A DNA stretch of 64,000 bases from Pseudomonas parakoreensis (GCF_021602155.1 NZ_BQHY01000003.1:428171-492170); one strand, 5' to 3'; counted from the stretch's first letter, positions 18,057-27,360 are shown. Made by a program: numbers and translations. Notes: generated by a model from the letters alone, not told the origin.

Positions 18057-20782
18057 CAGGCCTCCTGCTTTTTCAGCATGATCAGGCTCAGCCCGGTGAA
18101 CCCGACAAAGAACCCGAACAGCGCCAGGCACTGCGGCCATAGCTGACGCACGTCCAGCGCTTTGGTGAACGTGCCCACCGCGATGTCGAGGAAGTGCCCC
18201 GCGGGAAACAGCATGCCCATCACCGCAGCCGCACCCTCCAGTGACGAGCGCGGCACGATCAACCCGGAGAACTGGATGGTCGGCAAGCTGGTGATGATCA
18301 TGGTGCCGAGGATCGCGGCGATTTGTGTGCGGGTGAACGCCGAAATCAGCAGGCCCATGCTGGTAGTCGCCAGCACGTACAGCAGGCCGCCGAATGCCAG
18401 CGTCAGCAGGCTGCCCTTGAACGGCACGCCGAACAGCCAGCGATTCATCGCCACCAGCAGCGCGAGGTTGACCAGACTGACCAGCAGGTACGGCGCCTGC
18501 TTGCCCAGCAGAAACTCCAAGCGGGTCAGGGGCGTGGCGTAGAAATTGGTGATCGAGCCCAATTCCTTTTCGCGCACGATGCCCAACGCCGTCAGCATCG
18601 CTGGAATGAAGGCGAGGATCAGCGCCATGACCCCGGGGCCGATGGCGTTGACGCTGACCACGTCCTGGTTGTAGCGAAAACGGGTTTCCAGACTGGCCGC
18701 TGTCGGGCGGGCCAGCGCAGGGCTGCTTTGCTCGGCCAGTTGTTGAAGATTGGCCAGGTGCACGGCTTCAACATAGTTGCGGCTGGTTTCGGCGCGAAAC
18801 GGCATGCCGCCATCCAGCCACGCCGCCACAGCGGGTTGGCGCCCGGCGTACAAATCGCGGCCGAATCCGGGCGGGATCTCCAGTGCCAGTTTGATTTCCG
18901 AGCGTTGCAGGCGCCGGTGCAGCTCCTGTGGGTCATGAATGGCCGGCTGTTCGTCGAAGTAGCGGGAGCCGCGAAACGCCTCAAGATAAGCCCGGCTCTG
19001 CGGCGTCTGATCCTGGTCGTACACGGCGAACGCGAGGTTTTCCACGTCCAGGGAAATCCCGTAGCCGAAAATCACCATCATGAAAATCGCCCCCGCCAGT
19101 GCGAACGCCATGCGCACCTTGTCGCGCAGCAGTTCCTTGCCTTCGCGACGGGCCACCGCCAACAGGCGACCGAGGCTGAAACCGTGACGCGGCATTGGCG
19201 TTGTCGCTGCGCTCGGCGGCGCCATTTGCGGCTCGGCCTCAGGCGCCGATGCCTGAACGCCCTGCGCCTGTTCCAGGCAAGTGACGAAGGCCGCTTCCAG
19301 CGTCTCTCCGGCGAACTGGCGTTGCAGAGCCGCCGGGGTATCGCACGCGAGGACCTTGCCGGCGTGCATCAGTGAGATGCGGTCGCAGCGCTGGGCTTCG
19401 TTCATGAAATGCGTGGAGAGGAAAATCGTCACGCCTTGTTCACGGGACAACTCGATCAACAGTCGCCAGAAGTCATCGCGGGCTGCGGGATCGACACCGG
19501 AGGTCGGCTCGTCGAGGATCAGCACTTCCGGGCGGTGCAGCACTGCCACCGCCAGCGACAGACGCTGGCGCAGTCCCAATGGCAATGCCCCGGAAGGCTG
19601 GTCGGCGACCGCGAGCAGATTGAAGCGCTGAATCAATGCCTCGATGCGCTGTGCGCTCTCGGTTGTGGGCAGGTCGAACAGCCGCGCGTGCAGCTCGAGG
19701 TTCTGTCGCACACTGAGTTCGCCATACAGCGAAAAGCTCTGCGACATGAACCCGACCCGCTTGCGCGTGGCCAGATCCTTGGCGTTCACCGGGTTGCCGA
19801 GCAGCGTTGCACTGCCTTCACTGGCCGGCATCAGCCCGGTCAGGACTTTCATGGTGGTGGTCTTGCCGCAGCCGTTGGAGCCAAGAAAACCGAAAATCTC
19901 GCCACGGCCAATGGCAAAACTGACGTGATCCACAGCGGTGAAGTCGCCGAAGCGCAGCGTCAGGTCGTGGGCTTGGATGGCGATGTCATTGCTGTTGCCG
20001 GTGCGCGGTGGAATCACCAACGGTTGAGCGTCGTGCTGGCTGTCACCCTGGAAATGGGTAAAGGCGTCATCGAGTTTGCCGCTGGGGGTGACGGCCGCCA
20101 GCTCGCGGCTCAAGCCGGTGGCGATCAACTGGCCGGCGTCGAGCATCAGGCAATGCTCGAACTGCTCGGCTTCTTCCATATACGCCGTGGCGACCAGCAG
20201 CGTCAGTTGCGGGCGCTGGCTGCGCACGTCGTCGACCAGCTCCCAGAAACGCCGGCGCGAGAGCGGGTCGACGCCAGTGGTCGGCTCATCGAGGATCAAC
20301 AGGTCGGGCTCATGGATCAGCGCGCAGCACAGCCCGAGTTTCTGCTTCATGCCGCCGGACAACTTGCCGGCGGGGCGCTCGGCAAATTTCAGCAAGTCGG
20401 TCGCGAGCAACAGGCTGTGCATGCGTTGCTTGCTTTCAGCCCTGGACAGGCCGAACAGCGTCGAGAAGAACTGGATGTTCTCGCGGATCGACAGTTCGGG
20501 GTACAAGTTGCCGCCCAGCCCCTGCGGCATGAAGGCGATGCGTGCATAGAGTGTGTCCCGATGTCGGCGATCCTGGATCGCGCCTCCGAGCACTTCCAGT
20601 TGTCCTTGTTGCAGGGTTTTCACGCCGGCGATCAACCCCAACAGGCTGGACTTGCCCGCGCCATCGGGGCCGATCAACCCGCAGCGGGTTCCGGCGGGCA
20701 GGCTGAAGGCGATCTCGTTCAGCGCTTGCTGTTTGCCGTAGCGGTGGGCGATACCGTTCGCTTGAACCGCAAGGCTGCTCAT
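18056..20782 (-). CDS. RbbA-like ABC exporter: two ATPase domains fused to a permease
   Basis: A 908-residue fusion. The first ATPase (about 1-220) has Walker A GPDGAGKSS and signature LSGGMKQK. The second (about 265-480) has Walker A GSNGCGKTT, but its signature reads LPLGLRQR in place of LSGGQ. From about residue 545 an ABC-2 permease follows, with one helix, a periplasmic loop and several C-terminal helices. The pattern matches E. coli RbbA/YhiH. The start MSSLAVQ overlaps the HlyD stop by four bases; an ATG 18 bases upstream is an alternative. It acts with the adaptor upstream and the permease downstream. Confidence 0.88.
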   Translation of the reverse strand: MSSLAVQANGIAHRYGKQQALNEIAFSLPAGTRCGLIGPDGAGKSSLLGLIAGVKTLQQGQLEVLGGAIQDRRHRDTLYARIAFMPQGLGGNLYPELSIRENIQFFSTLFGLSRAESKQRMHSLLLATDLLKFAERPAGKLSGGMKQKLGLCCALIHEPDLLILDEPTTGVDPLSRRRFWELVDDVRSQRPQLTLLVATAYMEEAEQFEHCLMLDAGQLIATGLSRELAAVTPSGKLDDAFTHFQGDSQHDAQPLVIPPRTGNSNDIAIQAHDLTLRFGDFTAVDHVSFAIGRGEIFGFLGSNGCGKTTTMKVLTGLMPASEGSATLLGNPVNAKDLATRKRVGFMSQSFSLYGELSVRQNLELHARLFDLPTTESAQRIEALIQRFNLLAVADQPSGALPLGLRQRLSLAVAVLHRPEVLILDEPTSGVDPAARDDFWRLLIELSREQGVTIFLSTHFMNEAQRCDRISLMHAGKVLACDTPAALQRQFAGETLEAAFVTCLEQAQGVQASAPEAEPQMAPPSAATTPMPRHGFSLGRLLAVARREGKELLRDKVRMAFALAGAIFMMVIFGYGISLDVENLAFAVYDQDQTPQSRAYLEAFRGSRYFDEQPAIHDPQELHRRLQRSEIKLALEIPPGFGRDLYAGRQPAVAAWLDGGMPFRAETSRNYVEAVHLANLQQLAEQSSPALARPTAASLETRFRYNQDVVSVNAIGPGVMALILAFIPAMLTALGIVREKELGSITNFYATPLTRLEFLLGKQAPYLLVSLVNLALLVAMNRWLFGVPFKGSLLTLAFGGLLYVLATTSMGLLISAFTRTQIAAILGTMIITSLPTIQFSGLIVPRSSLEGAAAVMGMLFPAGHFLDIAVGTFTKALDVRQLWPQCLALFGFFVGFTGLSLIMLKKQEA

Positions 20783-21744
20783 TGCAGATTGGCCGGCCAT
20801 TCGACGGGTGCGATCCGCACATAGCCGGCGCCGGGCATGCCGGGCTTGGCCTGTGGCACGGCGCTGGGCTGGGTCAGGCGCAACTTGACGCGGAACACCA
20901 GTTTTTGTCGCTCGTCGCGGGTCTCGACTTCTTTGGGGGTGAATTGCGATTTGGCCGCGACGAAACTGATTTTTGCCGGCAGCGGTTTATCGGGCAAGGC
21001 ATCAAGCAACACGCGCGCCTCGTCGCCCACGGCCAGGCGCCCGGACACCGCAGCTGACAGATAGAGGTTCATGTACTGGTCGTTGGGATCGATCAGCAAC
21101 AAGACCCGGCCGCCGGCACCCAGCACTTCGCCGGGTTCGGCCATGCGCAGCTGGATCACGCCATCAATCGGCGCGCGCAGAAGGCTGTCGTCGATTTCGC
21201 TGGTCAGCTGCGCCACCTGCGCCTGCGCTGCGCCGATTGTTGCGCTGACGGCAGATACCTGGGCGCGGGCTGCGGTCACCGCAGCGTTGCCGGTGCCAAT
21301 GCGCGACTGCAATTGATCGATGATCTGCGCGCTGACGTAACCGTGCTTGAACAGTGACTGCGAGCGGCCGAGCTCTTGCTGGGCCAGCAGTAGCTCACTC
21401 TGACGCAACTGCACATTGGCCTGAGCGGCGTTGAGATTCTCCCGGGCGCGCAGGACTTCGGCTTCGGCCTGATTGCGCTGGGCTTCGAGGGTGCGGGTGT
21501 CCATGCGCGCCAGCAGTTGTCCTTTGCTGACCTTGTCGCCTTCATCCACCAGCACCTCGGCCAGGCGCCCGGGAGTCTTGCTGGCGATCTGCACCTCGGT
21601 GGCTTCCAGGCGCCCGTTGCCCATCGACAGCCCCTCGACCAGCCGGCTGCTGATCGACATCCAGTAACCGAGGCCACCAGCGGCGGCGAGTAACACCAGG
21701 AGCGAACCGGCATATAGAAGTGAAGAACGGCTGTGCGTCGACAT
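20779..21744 (-). CDS. HlyD-family periplasmic adaptor (membrane fusion protein)
   Basis: A 321-residue adaptor with one N-terminal membrane helix (LLYAGSLLVLLAAAGGLGYWM). The biotinyl-lipoyl half-motifs are GRLAEVLVDEGDKVSKGQLLARMD and SLLRAPIDGVIQLRMAEPGEVLGAGG. Between them is an alpha-helical coiled-coil region rich in Gln, Ala and Glu (about residues 85-180), expected to reach toward an outer-membrane channel. It is the first gene of the exporter operon and resembles E. coli YhiI. No outer-membrane factor is encoded nearby. Confidence 0.9.
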   Translation of the reverse strand: MSTHSRSSLLYAGSLLVLLAAAGGLGYWMSISSRLVEGLSMGNGRLEATEVQIASKTPGRLAEVLVDEGDKVSKGQLLARMDTRTLEAQRNQAEAEVLRARENLNAAQANVQLRQSELLLAQQELGRSQSLFKHGYVSAQIIDQLQSRIGTGNAAVTAARAQVSAVSATIGAAQAQVAQLTSEIDDSLLRAPIDGVIQLRMAEPGEVLGAGGRVLLLIDPNDQYMNLYLSAAVSGRLAVGDEARVLLDALPDKPLPAKISFVAAKSQFTPKEVETRDERQKLVFRVKLRLTQPSAVPQAKPGMPGAGYVRIAPVEWPANLQ

Positions 21745-21866
21745 GGGGGCATCCTGCGGCTGTGGCGTCCAGTCTGACTGTTCAAGCGTTTCACTCGCTT
21801 GATGTCAGTCAAATGAGCGCCAAGCCTAGCCCTTTTTTCGGGTAAAAAACCGTGACCGGAGAGTTC

Positions 21867-22316
21867 TCAACGCAATCCGAGCACGACGGCCCACTGGTCG
21901 GCGGTCACCGGCATGACCGAAAGACGGCTGCCTTTTTGCACCAGCGGCATCTCGGCCAGTGCGGTCTGCTGCTTCAGATAATCCAGTTTCAGCACCCGGG
22001 CAAAGGTCTCGACGTGTGCAACATCGATGGCACTCCAGGCGTTTTTCTCGGGCGTGGCTTTCGGGTCGAAGTAATGGCTTTCGGGGTCCAGTGCGGTGGG
22101 ATCCGGGTACGCTGCCTGAATAATCCTGCCGATTCCGGCAATCCCCGGTTCCGGGCAACTGGAGTGGTAGAAAAAGAACTCATCCCCGACCGCCATCGCC
22201 CGCAGGAAATTGCGCGCCTGATAGTTGCGAACCCCGTCCCAGCGCGCTTTTCCGAGTGTCTCCAAGCCTTTGATCGAGAGTTCGTCCGGCTCGGATTTCA
22301 TCAGCCAATAGGCCAT
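21867..22316 (-). CDS. EVE-domain protein (thymocyte nuclear protein family)
   Basis: A 149-residue single-domain protein. MAYWLMKSEPDELSI, RWDGVRNYQARNFLRAM and EFFFYHSSC are the signature blocks of the EVE domain, a PUA-like fold. Family members recognise modified bases in nucleic acid. The C-terminal LSVMPVTADQWAVVLGLR completes the domain. It is likely cytoplasmic. It lies downstream of fau with a small gene between on the other strand, and upstream of the exporter. A biological role in this organism is not known. Confidence 0.88.
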   Translation of the reverse strand: MAYWLMKSEPDELSIKGLETLGKARWDGVRNYQARNFLRAMAVGDEFFFYHSSCPEPGIAGIGRIIQAAYPDPTALDPESHYFDPKATPEKNAWSAIDVAHVETFARVLKLDYLKQQTALAEMPLVQKGSRLSVMPVTADQWAVVLGLR

Positions 22317-22513
22317 GTCTTTTGCTCCTCAAGCGGTGATTGGACAGGTTGTCGGGCAATTTTATGACAAACCGACGGTCGGTTGACGTCAGCATTTGCG
22401 CCCGGGTTCACGTTGTCGCAAAATGCCGGCCTTTAAAGCTTGACGCTGCTGCACGGCCTACGAACGGAAACCGCTGCTGTCATCGTGATGATGTGCCTTG
22501 AGGGGGGCAATCG

Positions 22514-22669
22514 ATGAAACGCAAACCGGATTTGCTATGGACTTTGGTTATTTTGTTCGGCCTCGGCGTCGTAACCACCGGTTATGCGCAAAGTCTGTGG
22601 ACCAGCAAGACCGATGCACCGATTGAAGTCGCGCAACAGGTCCAACAGTCGACCGCGTTCAAGCGCTGA
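22514..22669 (+). CDS. 51-residue membrane or secreted small protein
   Basis: The protein is MKRKPDLLWTLVILFGLGVV, then TTGYAQSLWTSKTDAPIEVA and QQVQQSTAFKR. It has one hydrophobic segment (residues 8-24) followed by YAQS, which could be a signal-peptidase site or simply the end of a membrane helix. A strong GAGGGGGGC ribosome-binding site lies six to twelve bases before ATG. It is convergent with fau. Small proteins of this type are frequently missed by gene finders. Its function is unknown. Confidence 0.75.
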   Translation: MKRKPDLLWTLVILFGLGVVTTGYAQSLWTSKTDAPIEVAQQVQQSTAFKR

Positions 22670-22704
22670 AACAGCCTTCCCGACGCCGCTGACCTGCGCG
22701 GCGT

Positions 22705-23310
22705 CTATCCTGCGAAATACCACGCCTTATCGGTGACCGTGCCCTGCAACGGTACATCCCAGCTGGCCTGCGCCAGGCGTTCGACCTTCTGACATTCATG
22801 GGCCAGCCCCAGCAACGTCGGCTTGCGCCAGGTTTTGCGCCGGGCCAGGTAGGCCAGACTGCGGTCGTAGAATCCGCCGCCCATCCCCAGCCGTCCGCCG
22901 ACATCGTCAAACCCAACCAGTGGCAGCAACACCAGATCCAGGGTCCAGATCCTGCGTTGCTGAGCCAGATTGGCTCGCGGTTCGAGAATGCGAAAGCGAT
23001 TGGGCTTGAGCTTGTCGCCCGGGCGAATCCGCTGGAACACCATCTTGGTTCGCGGCCAGGCACTGAGCACTGGCAGGTAGGTGGCCTTGCCGCGCCGCTG
23101 GGCTTCGCGCAGCAGCAGGCGCGGGTCGATTTCACCGTCGGTGGGCAGGTACAGGGAAATGTGTCTGGCCCGGCGAAAGTGCGGGTCTTGCGCCAGTTGG
23201 CGGAACAGGCCTTTGGCGGCCTGGCGTTGTTCGCTCGGGGTCAATGCGCGGCGCGCCTTGCGCAGCAGACGGCGGAGTTGCGGGCGGGGCAGCAGCGCGG
23301 GTTCGGTCAT
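22705..23310 (-). CDS. fau: 5-formyltetrahydrofolate cyclo-ligase
   Basis: A 201-residue enzyme that converts 5-formyl-THF to 5,10-methenyl-THF with ATP. The N-terminal basic helix (RPQLRRLLRKARRALTPSEQ) and the GMGGGFYDRSLA loop with DLVLLPLVGFDDVGGRLG are diagnostic. It lies directly downstream of the 6S RNA gene on the same strand, the conserved gammaproteobacterial ssrS-fau (ygfA) arrangement. It may be cotranscribed by readthrough of 6S RNA, although a strong hairpin separates the two. Confidence 0.93.
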   Translation of the reverse strand: MTEPALLPRPQLRRLLRKARRALTPSEQRQAAKGLFRQLAQDPHFRRARHISLYLPTDGEIDPRLLLREAQRRGKATYLPVLSAWPRTKMVFQRIRPGDKLKPNRFRILEPRANLAQQRRIWTLDLVLLPLVGFDDVGGRLGMGGGFYDRSLAYLARRKTWRKPTLLGLAHECQKVERLAQASWDVPLQGTVTDKAWYFAG

Positions 23311-23347
23311 GGTTCGGCTTCGGCAGGTGAGGGCGGAAACGCACGCA

Positions 23348-23384
23348 TAAAAAATCCGATGCCGGCAAAAACCGGCATCGGATT
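23348..23384 (-). terminator. Terminator between 6S RNA and fau
   Basis: On the minus strand AATCCGATGCCGG pairs perfectly with CCGGCATCGGATT around a short T/A loop, followed by a T-run. It lies about 35 bases past the 3' end of 6S RNA and 38 bases before fau. It could end the 6S precursor and reduce readthrough into fau. Confidence 0.85.
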
Positions 23385-23418
23385 CGAATCAGGCTCCCCG
23401 GATGAACCGCTGTCAACT

Positions 23419-23568
23419 TAGCCCTTGAACCCGAAAGTTCAAGGTGGAGGATGCAGTAGACTTTAAGGCTTTCCGTCTGGCGGACATGCACACCAGCCCA
23501 ACGTGCAACCTCCAGGGTAGTGCAAATCGGCTCAGGGACATCGTCAACTGGCAAGCACCCCAGGGAGT
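23419..23568 (-). ncRNA. ssrS: 6S RNA
   Basis: The minus strand holds the well-known Pseudomonas 6S sequence, including blocks GTCCCTGAGCCGAT, GGAGGTTGCACGTT, GGCTGGTGTGCATGTCCG, GACGGAAAGCCTTAA and the closing TTGAACTTTCGGGTTCAAGG. 6S RNA binds the sigma-70 holoenzyme and represses transcription in stationary phase. A -10 box TATACT lies at 23575-23580 on the minus strand, putting the start near 23568. Ends are estimated within a few bases. Its location between zapA and fau is conserved. Confidence 0.93.
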
Positions 23569-23599
23569 GCCGCGAGTATACCTCAAGCGGCCCGGCGAA

Positions 23600-23917
23600 T
23601 CAGCCCTTGGTGACGTCCGGATCGGTCGCCAGCACCAGATCGACACGATCGAGCAAGTCGCGCACCTGTTCACGGGTCGAGCCGCTGGCCTGGATGTCCG
23701 GGCGCTCTTCTTTGTGCAAGAGGTCGTGGGTGATGTTCAGCGCGGCCATCACGGCGATACGGTCGGCGCCGATGACTTTGCCGCTGCTGCGGATCTCGCG
23801 CATCTTGCCGTCCAGGTAGCGGGCGGCGCTGACCAGATTGCTGCGTTCTTCCTGGGGGCAGATGATCGAATATTCTTTGTCGAGGATCTGCACGGTAACG
23901 CTATTGCTTGAACTCAT
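23600..23917 (-). CDS. zapA: Cell division protein ZapA
   Basis: A 105-residue cytosolic protein that binds and bundles FtsZ. VTVQILDKEYSIICPQEERSNLVSAARYLDGKM is the ZapA N-terminal domain, and the following long helix (MREIRSS to the end) forms the dimerising coiled coil. It overlaps the end of the upstream coiled-coil gene by four bases (23914-23917), so they are an operon. The zapA-ssrS-fau order is conserved in gammaproteobacteria. Confidence 0.95.
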   Translation of the reverse strand: MSSSNSVTVQILDKEYSIICPQEERSNLVSAARYLDGKMREIRSSGKVIGADRIAVMAALNITHDLLHKEERPDIQASGSTREQVRDLLDRVDLVLATDPDVTKG

Positions 23918-24123
23918 GAGTCTTGCTCCAGGGCCTTGAGGCGCGAAATCATCGATTCGACCTTACGCCGGGCGATTTCGTTTTTTTCAATGAGGTGAGC
24001 GCGTTCCTCGCGCCAGGTCTTTTCCTGAGCTAGTAAGAGTGCGTTTTGACTCTTAAGTTGCTCCACTCGACTAATCAGCAGTTCGAGTCTGGCCATCAGC
24101 GCTTGCAGGTCGGTGTCTTCCAT
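23914..24123 (-). CDS. Small coiled-coil protein (TIGR02449 family)
   Basis: A 69-residue, almost wholly helical protein (MEDTDLQALMARLELLISRV and so on), with hydrophobic residues spaced as in a coiled coil. This matches the short TIGR02449 family always found before zapA in Pseudomonas. An N-terminal extension to 24228 is possible but carries low-complexity Ser/Thr/Asp sequence outside the family, so the shorter start is chosen. Its size and linkage to zapA suggest a ZapB-like role in division; that is inference. Confidence 0.82.
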   Translation of the reverse strand: MEDTDLQALMARLELLISRVEQLKSQNALLLAQEKTWREERAHLIEKNEIARRKVESMISRLKALEQDS

Positions 24124-24253
24124 TGTGTCCACTGAGTCGGAGTCTGTCTGATGGGATAGCTGGCGGACAGCCTTTAATAGTCTTGGCGAGTCTGTCGATG
24201 TAGGATACAAGGCCTTCATTCTAGACATAGCGCCGTCTGGCGCCTAGCTGCCC

Positions 24254-24814
24254 ATGACCATTGCGAATTCCCCGTACCAAGCCTTTGCCACCCTGCTGAC
24301 TGCCAGCGGCCACAACGTCTCGCCTGCCGAACTGCATGGCCTGCTGCTCGGCCGCAGCTGCGCCAGCGCCGGCTTCGATAACGAAGGCTGGTTGATCGAC
24401 GCCGCCGAACTGCTCGAAGGCGATATCCAGGACAACGTCCGCAACGCCCTGATCGGCCTGCAAGAAATGGTCAAGGGTGAGTTGACCGGCAGCGACGTGA
24501 CCGTCGTCCTGCTGCTGCCGACCGATGACGCGCCGCTGGCCGACCGCGCTGCTGCACTGGGCCAATGGTGCCAAGGCTTCCTCAGCGGTTTCGGCCTGAA
24601 CTGCCGCGACAGCAGCATGCTCAGCACCGAAGCTACCGAAGTGCTGCAGGATCTGGCGGCGATTTCCCAGGTACAAGATGCCCTGGAAGAGTCCGAAGAC
24701 GGCGAAACCGACTACATGGAAGTCATGGAATACCTGCGCGTCGCGCCGCTGCTGCTGTTCTCGGAAACCAGGAAAGCCGACGTGCCGCCAGCCGCCAAGC
24801 CGTCGCTGCATTAA
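24254..24814 (+). CDS. YgfB/YecA (UPF0149) family protein
   Basis: A 186-residue acidic protein. [31 protein letters not shown] and [12 protein letters not shown] are the two conserved blocks of the UPF0149 family. There is no zinc-finger tail (no CPCGSG motif), as for YgfB. The family is conserved beside pepP and ubiH in gammaproteobacteria. In P. aeruginosa YgfB has been reported to affect beta-lactam resistance through AlpA antitermination. It starts 130 bases from the divergent zapA operon and precedes pepP by 27 bases. Confidence 0.9.
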   Translation: MTIANSPYQAFATLLTASGHNVSPAELHGLLLGRSCASAGFDNEGWLIDAAELLEGDIQDNVRNALIGLQEMVKGELTGSDVTVVLLLPTDDAPLADRAAALGQWCQGFLSGFGLNCRDSSMLSTEATEVLQDLAAISQVQDALEESEDGETDYMEVMEYLRVAPLLLFSETRKADVPPAAKPSLH

Positions 24815-24841
24815 TCGCGTGCCAGGGAAAGCCATCTGCCC

Positions 24842-26176
24842 ATGACCCATATCCCCAAAGCGGAATACAGCCGTCGCCGCAAGGCCCTGATGGCGCAGAT
24901 GGAACCCAACAGCATCGCGATCCTGCCCGCCGCCGCGGTGGCGATCCGCAACCGCGACGTCGAGCATGTCTATCGTCAGGACAGCGACTTTCAGTACCTC
25001 AGTGGATTCCCCGAACCGCAGGCGGTCATCGTCCTGATGCCCGGCCGCGAGCATGGCGAGTACGTGCTGTTCTGCCGTGAACGCAACGCCGAGCGTGAGT
25101 TGTGGGACGGCCTGCGCGCCGGGCAGGAAGGCGCGATCCGTGATTACGGCGCCGACGACGCGTTCCCGATTACCGACATCGACGACATCCTGCCGGGCCT
25201 GATCGAAGGCCGCGACCGGGTGTATTCGGCGATGGGCAGCAACCCGGAGTTCGACCGGCACCTGATGGACTGGATCAACGTGATCCGCTCCAAGGCGCAC
25301 CTCGGCGCCCAGCCACCGAACGAATTCGTTGCCCTGGATCACCTGCTGCACGACATGCGCCTGTATAAATCGGCGGCAGAAGTGAAGGTGATGCGCGAAG
25401 CAGCGCGGATTTCCGCTCAGGCCCACATCCGGGCGATGCAGGCCAGTCGGCCGGGTTTGTACGAGTACAGCCTTGAAGCCGAACTCGATTACGAGTTTCG
25501 CAAGGGCGGGGCGAAGATGCCGGCTTACGGCTCGATTGTCGCCGCCGGACGCAACAGCTGCATCCTGCATTACCAGCAGAATGACGCGCTGCTCAAGGAC
25601 GGCGATCTGGTATTGATCGACGCCGGTTGCGAAATCGACTGCTACGCCAGCGACATCACTCGCACCTGGCCGGTCAACGGCAAGTTCTCGCCAGAGCAAA
25701 AAGCGATTTACGAGTTGGTGCTGGCCTCGCAGGAAGCCGCATTCGCTGAAATCGCCCCGAACAAAAACTGGAATCAGGCGCACGAAGCCACGGTTCGGGT
25801 GATTACCACGGGGCTGGTAAAACTTGGATTGCTGCAAGGCGAGGTCGACGAATTGATCGCGACCGAAGCTTACAAGGCGTTTTACATGCACCGTGCCGGG
25901 CACTGGCTGGGCATGGATGTACACGACGTCGGCGAATACAAGGTCGGCGGCGAATGGCGGGTGCTGGAGGTCGGCATGGCGCTGACCGTGGAGCCGGGCA
26001 TCTACATCGCCCCGGACAACCAGAACGTAGCAAAGAAATGGCGCGGCATTGGCGTGCGCATCGAGGATGACGTGGTAGTGACCAAAACCGGTTGTGAAAT
26101 ATTCACCAGCGGCGTACCGAAAACCGTCGCCGAGATTGAAGCGCTGATGGCGCAAGCACGGACCCACGCGGCATGA
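24842..26176 (+). CDS. pepP: Xaa-Pro aminopeptidase
   Basis: A 444-residue metallopeptidase of family M24B, which removes N-terminal residues before proline. The N-terminal domain (EYSRRRKALMAQMEPNSIAIL) is followed by the pita-bread fold. Metal ligands appear in order: two Asp in LIDAGCEIDCYASDITRTWP, His in AGHWLGMDVHDVGEY, and Glu in LTVEPGIYI and RIEDDVVV. Length agrees with E. coli PepP. Its TGA overlaps the ATG of ubiH by four bases, an operon organisation shared with E. coli ygfB-pepP-ubiH-ubiI. Confidence 0.95.
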   Translation: MTHIPKAEYSRRRKALMAQMEPNSIAILPAAAVAIRNRDVEHVYRQDSDFQYLSGFPEPQAVIVLMPGREHGEYVLFCRERNAERELWDGLRAGQEGAIRDYGADDAFPITDIDDILPGLIEGRDRVYSAMGSNPEFDRHLMDWINVIRSKAHLGAQPPNEFVALDHLLHDMRLYKSAAEVKVMREAARISAQAHIRAMQASRPGLYEYSLEAELDYEFRKGGAKMPAYGSIVAAGRNSCILHYQQNDALLKDGDLVLIDAGCEIDCYASDITRTWPVNGKFSPEQKAIYELVLASQEAAFAEIAPNKNWNQAHEATVRVITTGLVKLGLLQGEVDELIATEAYKAFYMHRAGHWLGMDVHDVGEYKVGGEWRVLEVGMALTVEPGIYIAPDNQNVAKKWRGIGVRIEDDVVVTKTGCEIFTSGVPKTVAEIEALMAQARTHAA

Positions 26177-27360
26177 GTCGAGTCAATCTGGCAATCATCG
26201 GCGGCGGCCTGGTCGGCGCCAGTCTGGCGCTGGCCTTGCAGGCCGGGGCCAAGGCGCGCGGCTGGAAAATCGTCCTGATCGAACCGTTCGCCCCCGGCGA
26301 CAGCTGGCAGCCAAGCTACGACGCCCGTTCATCGGCGCTGTCCTTCGGTTCGCGGCAGATCTACCAGCGGCTGGGTGTGTGGCAGGAGATTTCCCGCCGC
26401 GCCGAGCCGATCAAACAGATTCACGTCTCCGACCGTGGCCGCTTCTCCACTGCCCGTCTGTCGGCGATGGAAGAGGGCGTGCCGGCCTTGGGTTACGTGG
26501 TGGAAAACGCCTGGCTCGGCCAGTGCCTGTGGCAGCACCTCGATAAAGACGTGATCAGCTGGCGTTGCCCGGCGGAAGTCACGCGCATGGAGCCGCTGGC
26601 TGACGGCTATCGCCTGACCCTCAACGATGAAACCACGCTCGAATGTGATCTGGCGGTGCTGGCCGATGGTGGCCGCTCCGGTCTGCGCGAGCAGTTGGGC
26701 ATCAACGTACGCAAGCGTCCGTACAACCAGAGCGCGCTGATCGCCAACATCACCCCGAGCGAGGCGCACAACGGCATGGCCTTCGAGCGCTTCACCGACG
26801 AAGGGCCGATGGCCTTGCTGCCGCTGCCGGACAACCGTTGCGCACTGGTCTGGACCCGCCTGGGCATGGACGCGCAGCGTTTGGCCGATTTGAGCGAGCG
26901 CGATTTCCTCAGCGAACTGCAGGGCGTATTCGGCTACCGCCTCGGCACCCTGAAACAGGTTGGCGCGCGGCATCTGTACCCGTTGTCGCTGGTCGAGGCC
27001 GAAGAGCAGGTGCGCTCGCATCTGGCCGTACTCGGCAACGCTGCACACAGCCTGCACCCGATTGCCGGGCAGGGTTTCAACCTGTCCCTGCGTGATGCCG
27101 ATGCCTTGGCCGCCGCACTGCTCGCCAGCGACCAGCCGCTGGGCGACTTCGCCACGTTGCAGGCCTATCGCGAGCGCCAGCGGCTGGATCAGGACCTTAC
27201 AGTAGGCTTCTCCGATCAGGTCACCCGCCTGTTCGGCAGCACCCAGCCGCTGGTGTCGCTGGGGCGCAACATTGGCTTGCTCGGTCTCGATCTGCTGCCA
27301 CCGGCCAAGCGCTGGTTTGCCCGTCAGGCCATGGGGCTGGGGACGCGGCCGGATGCTTGA
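26173..27360 (+). CDS. ubiH: 2-octaprenyl-6-methoxyphenol hydroxylase
   Basis: A 395-residue FAD monooxygenase that hydroxylates the ubiquinone ring. The dinucleotide fold begins IGGGLVGASLALALQ, the middle motif is LAVLADGGRSGLRE, and the second FAD site is LGNAAHSLHPIAGQGFNLSLRDADALA. These last features are the ubiH/COQ6 family signature. It is coupled to pepP by a four-base overlap and followed after 103 bases by the related ubiI. Confidence 0.93.
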   Translation: MSRVNLAIIGGGLVGASLALALQAGAKARGWKIVLIEPFAPGDSWQPSYDARSSALSFGSRQIYQRLGVWQEISRRAEPIKQIHVSDRGRFSTARLSAMEEGVPALGYVVENAWLGQCLWQHLDKDVISWRCPAEVTRMEPLADGYRLTLNDETTLECDLAVLADGGRSGLREQLGINVRKRPYNQSALIANITPSEAHNGMAFERFTDEGPMALLPLPDNRCALVWTRLGMDAQRLADLSERDFLSELQGVFGYRLGTLKQVGARHLYPLSLVEAEEQVRSHLAVLGNAAHSLHPIAGQGFNLSLRDADALAAALLASDQPLGDFATLQAYRERQRLDQDLTVGFSDQVTRLFGSTQPLVSLGRNIGLLGLDLLPPAKRWFARQAMGLGTRPDA

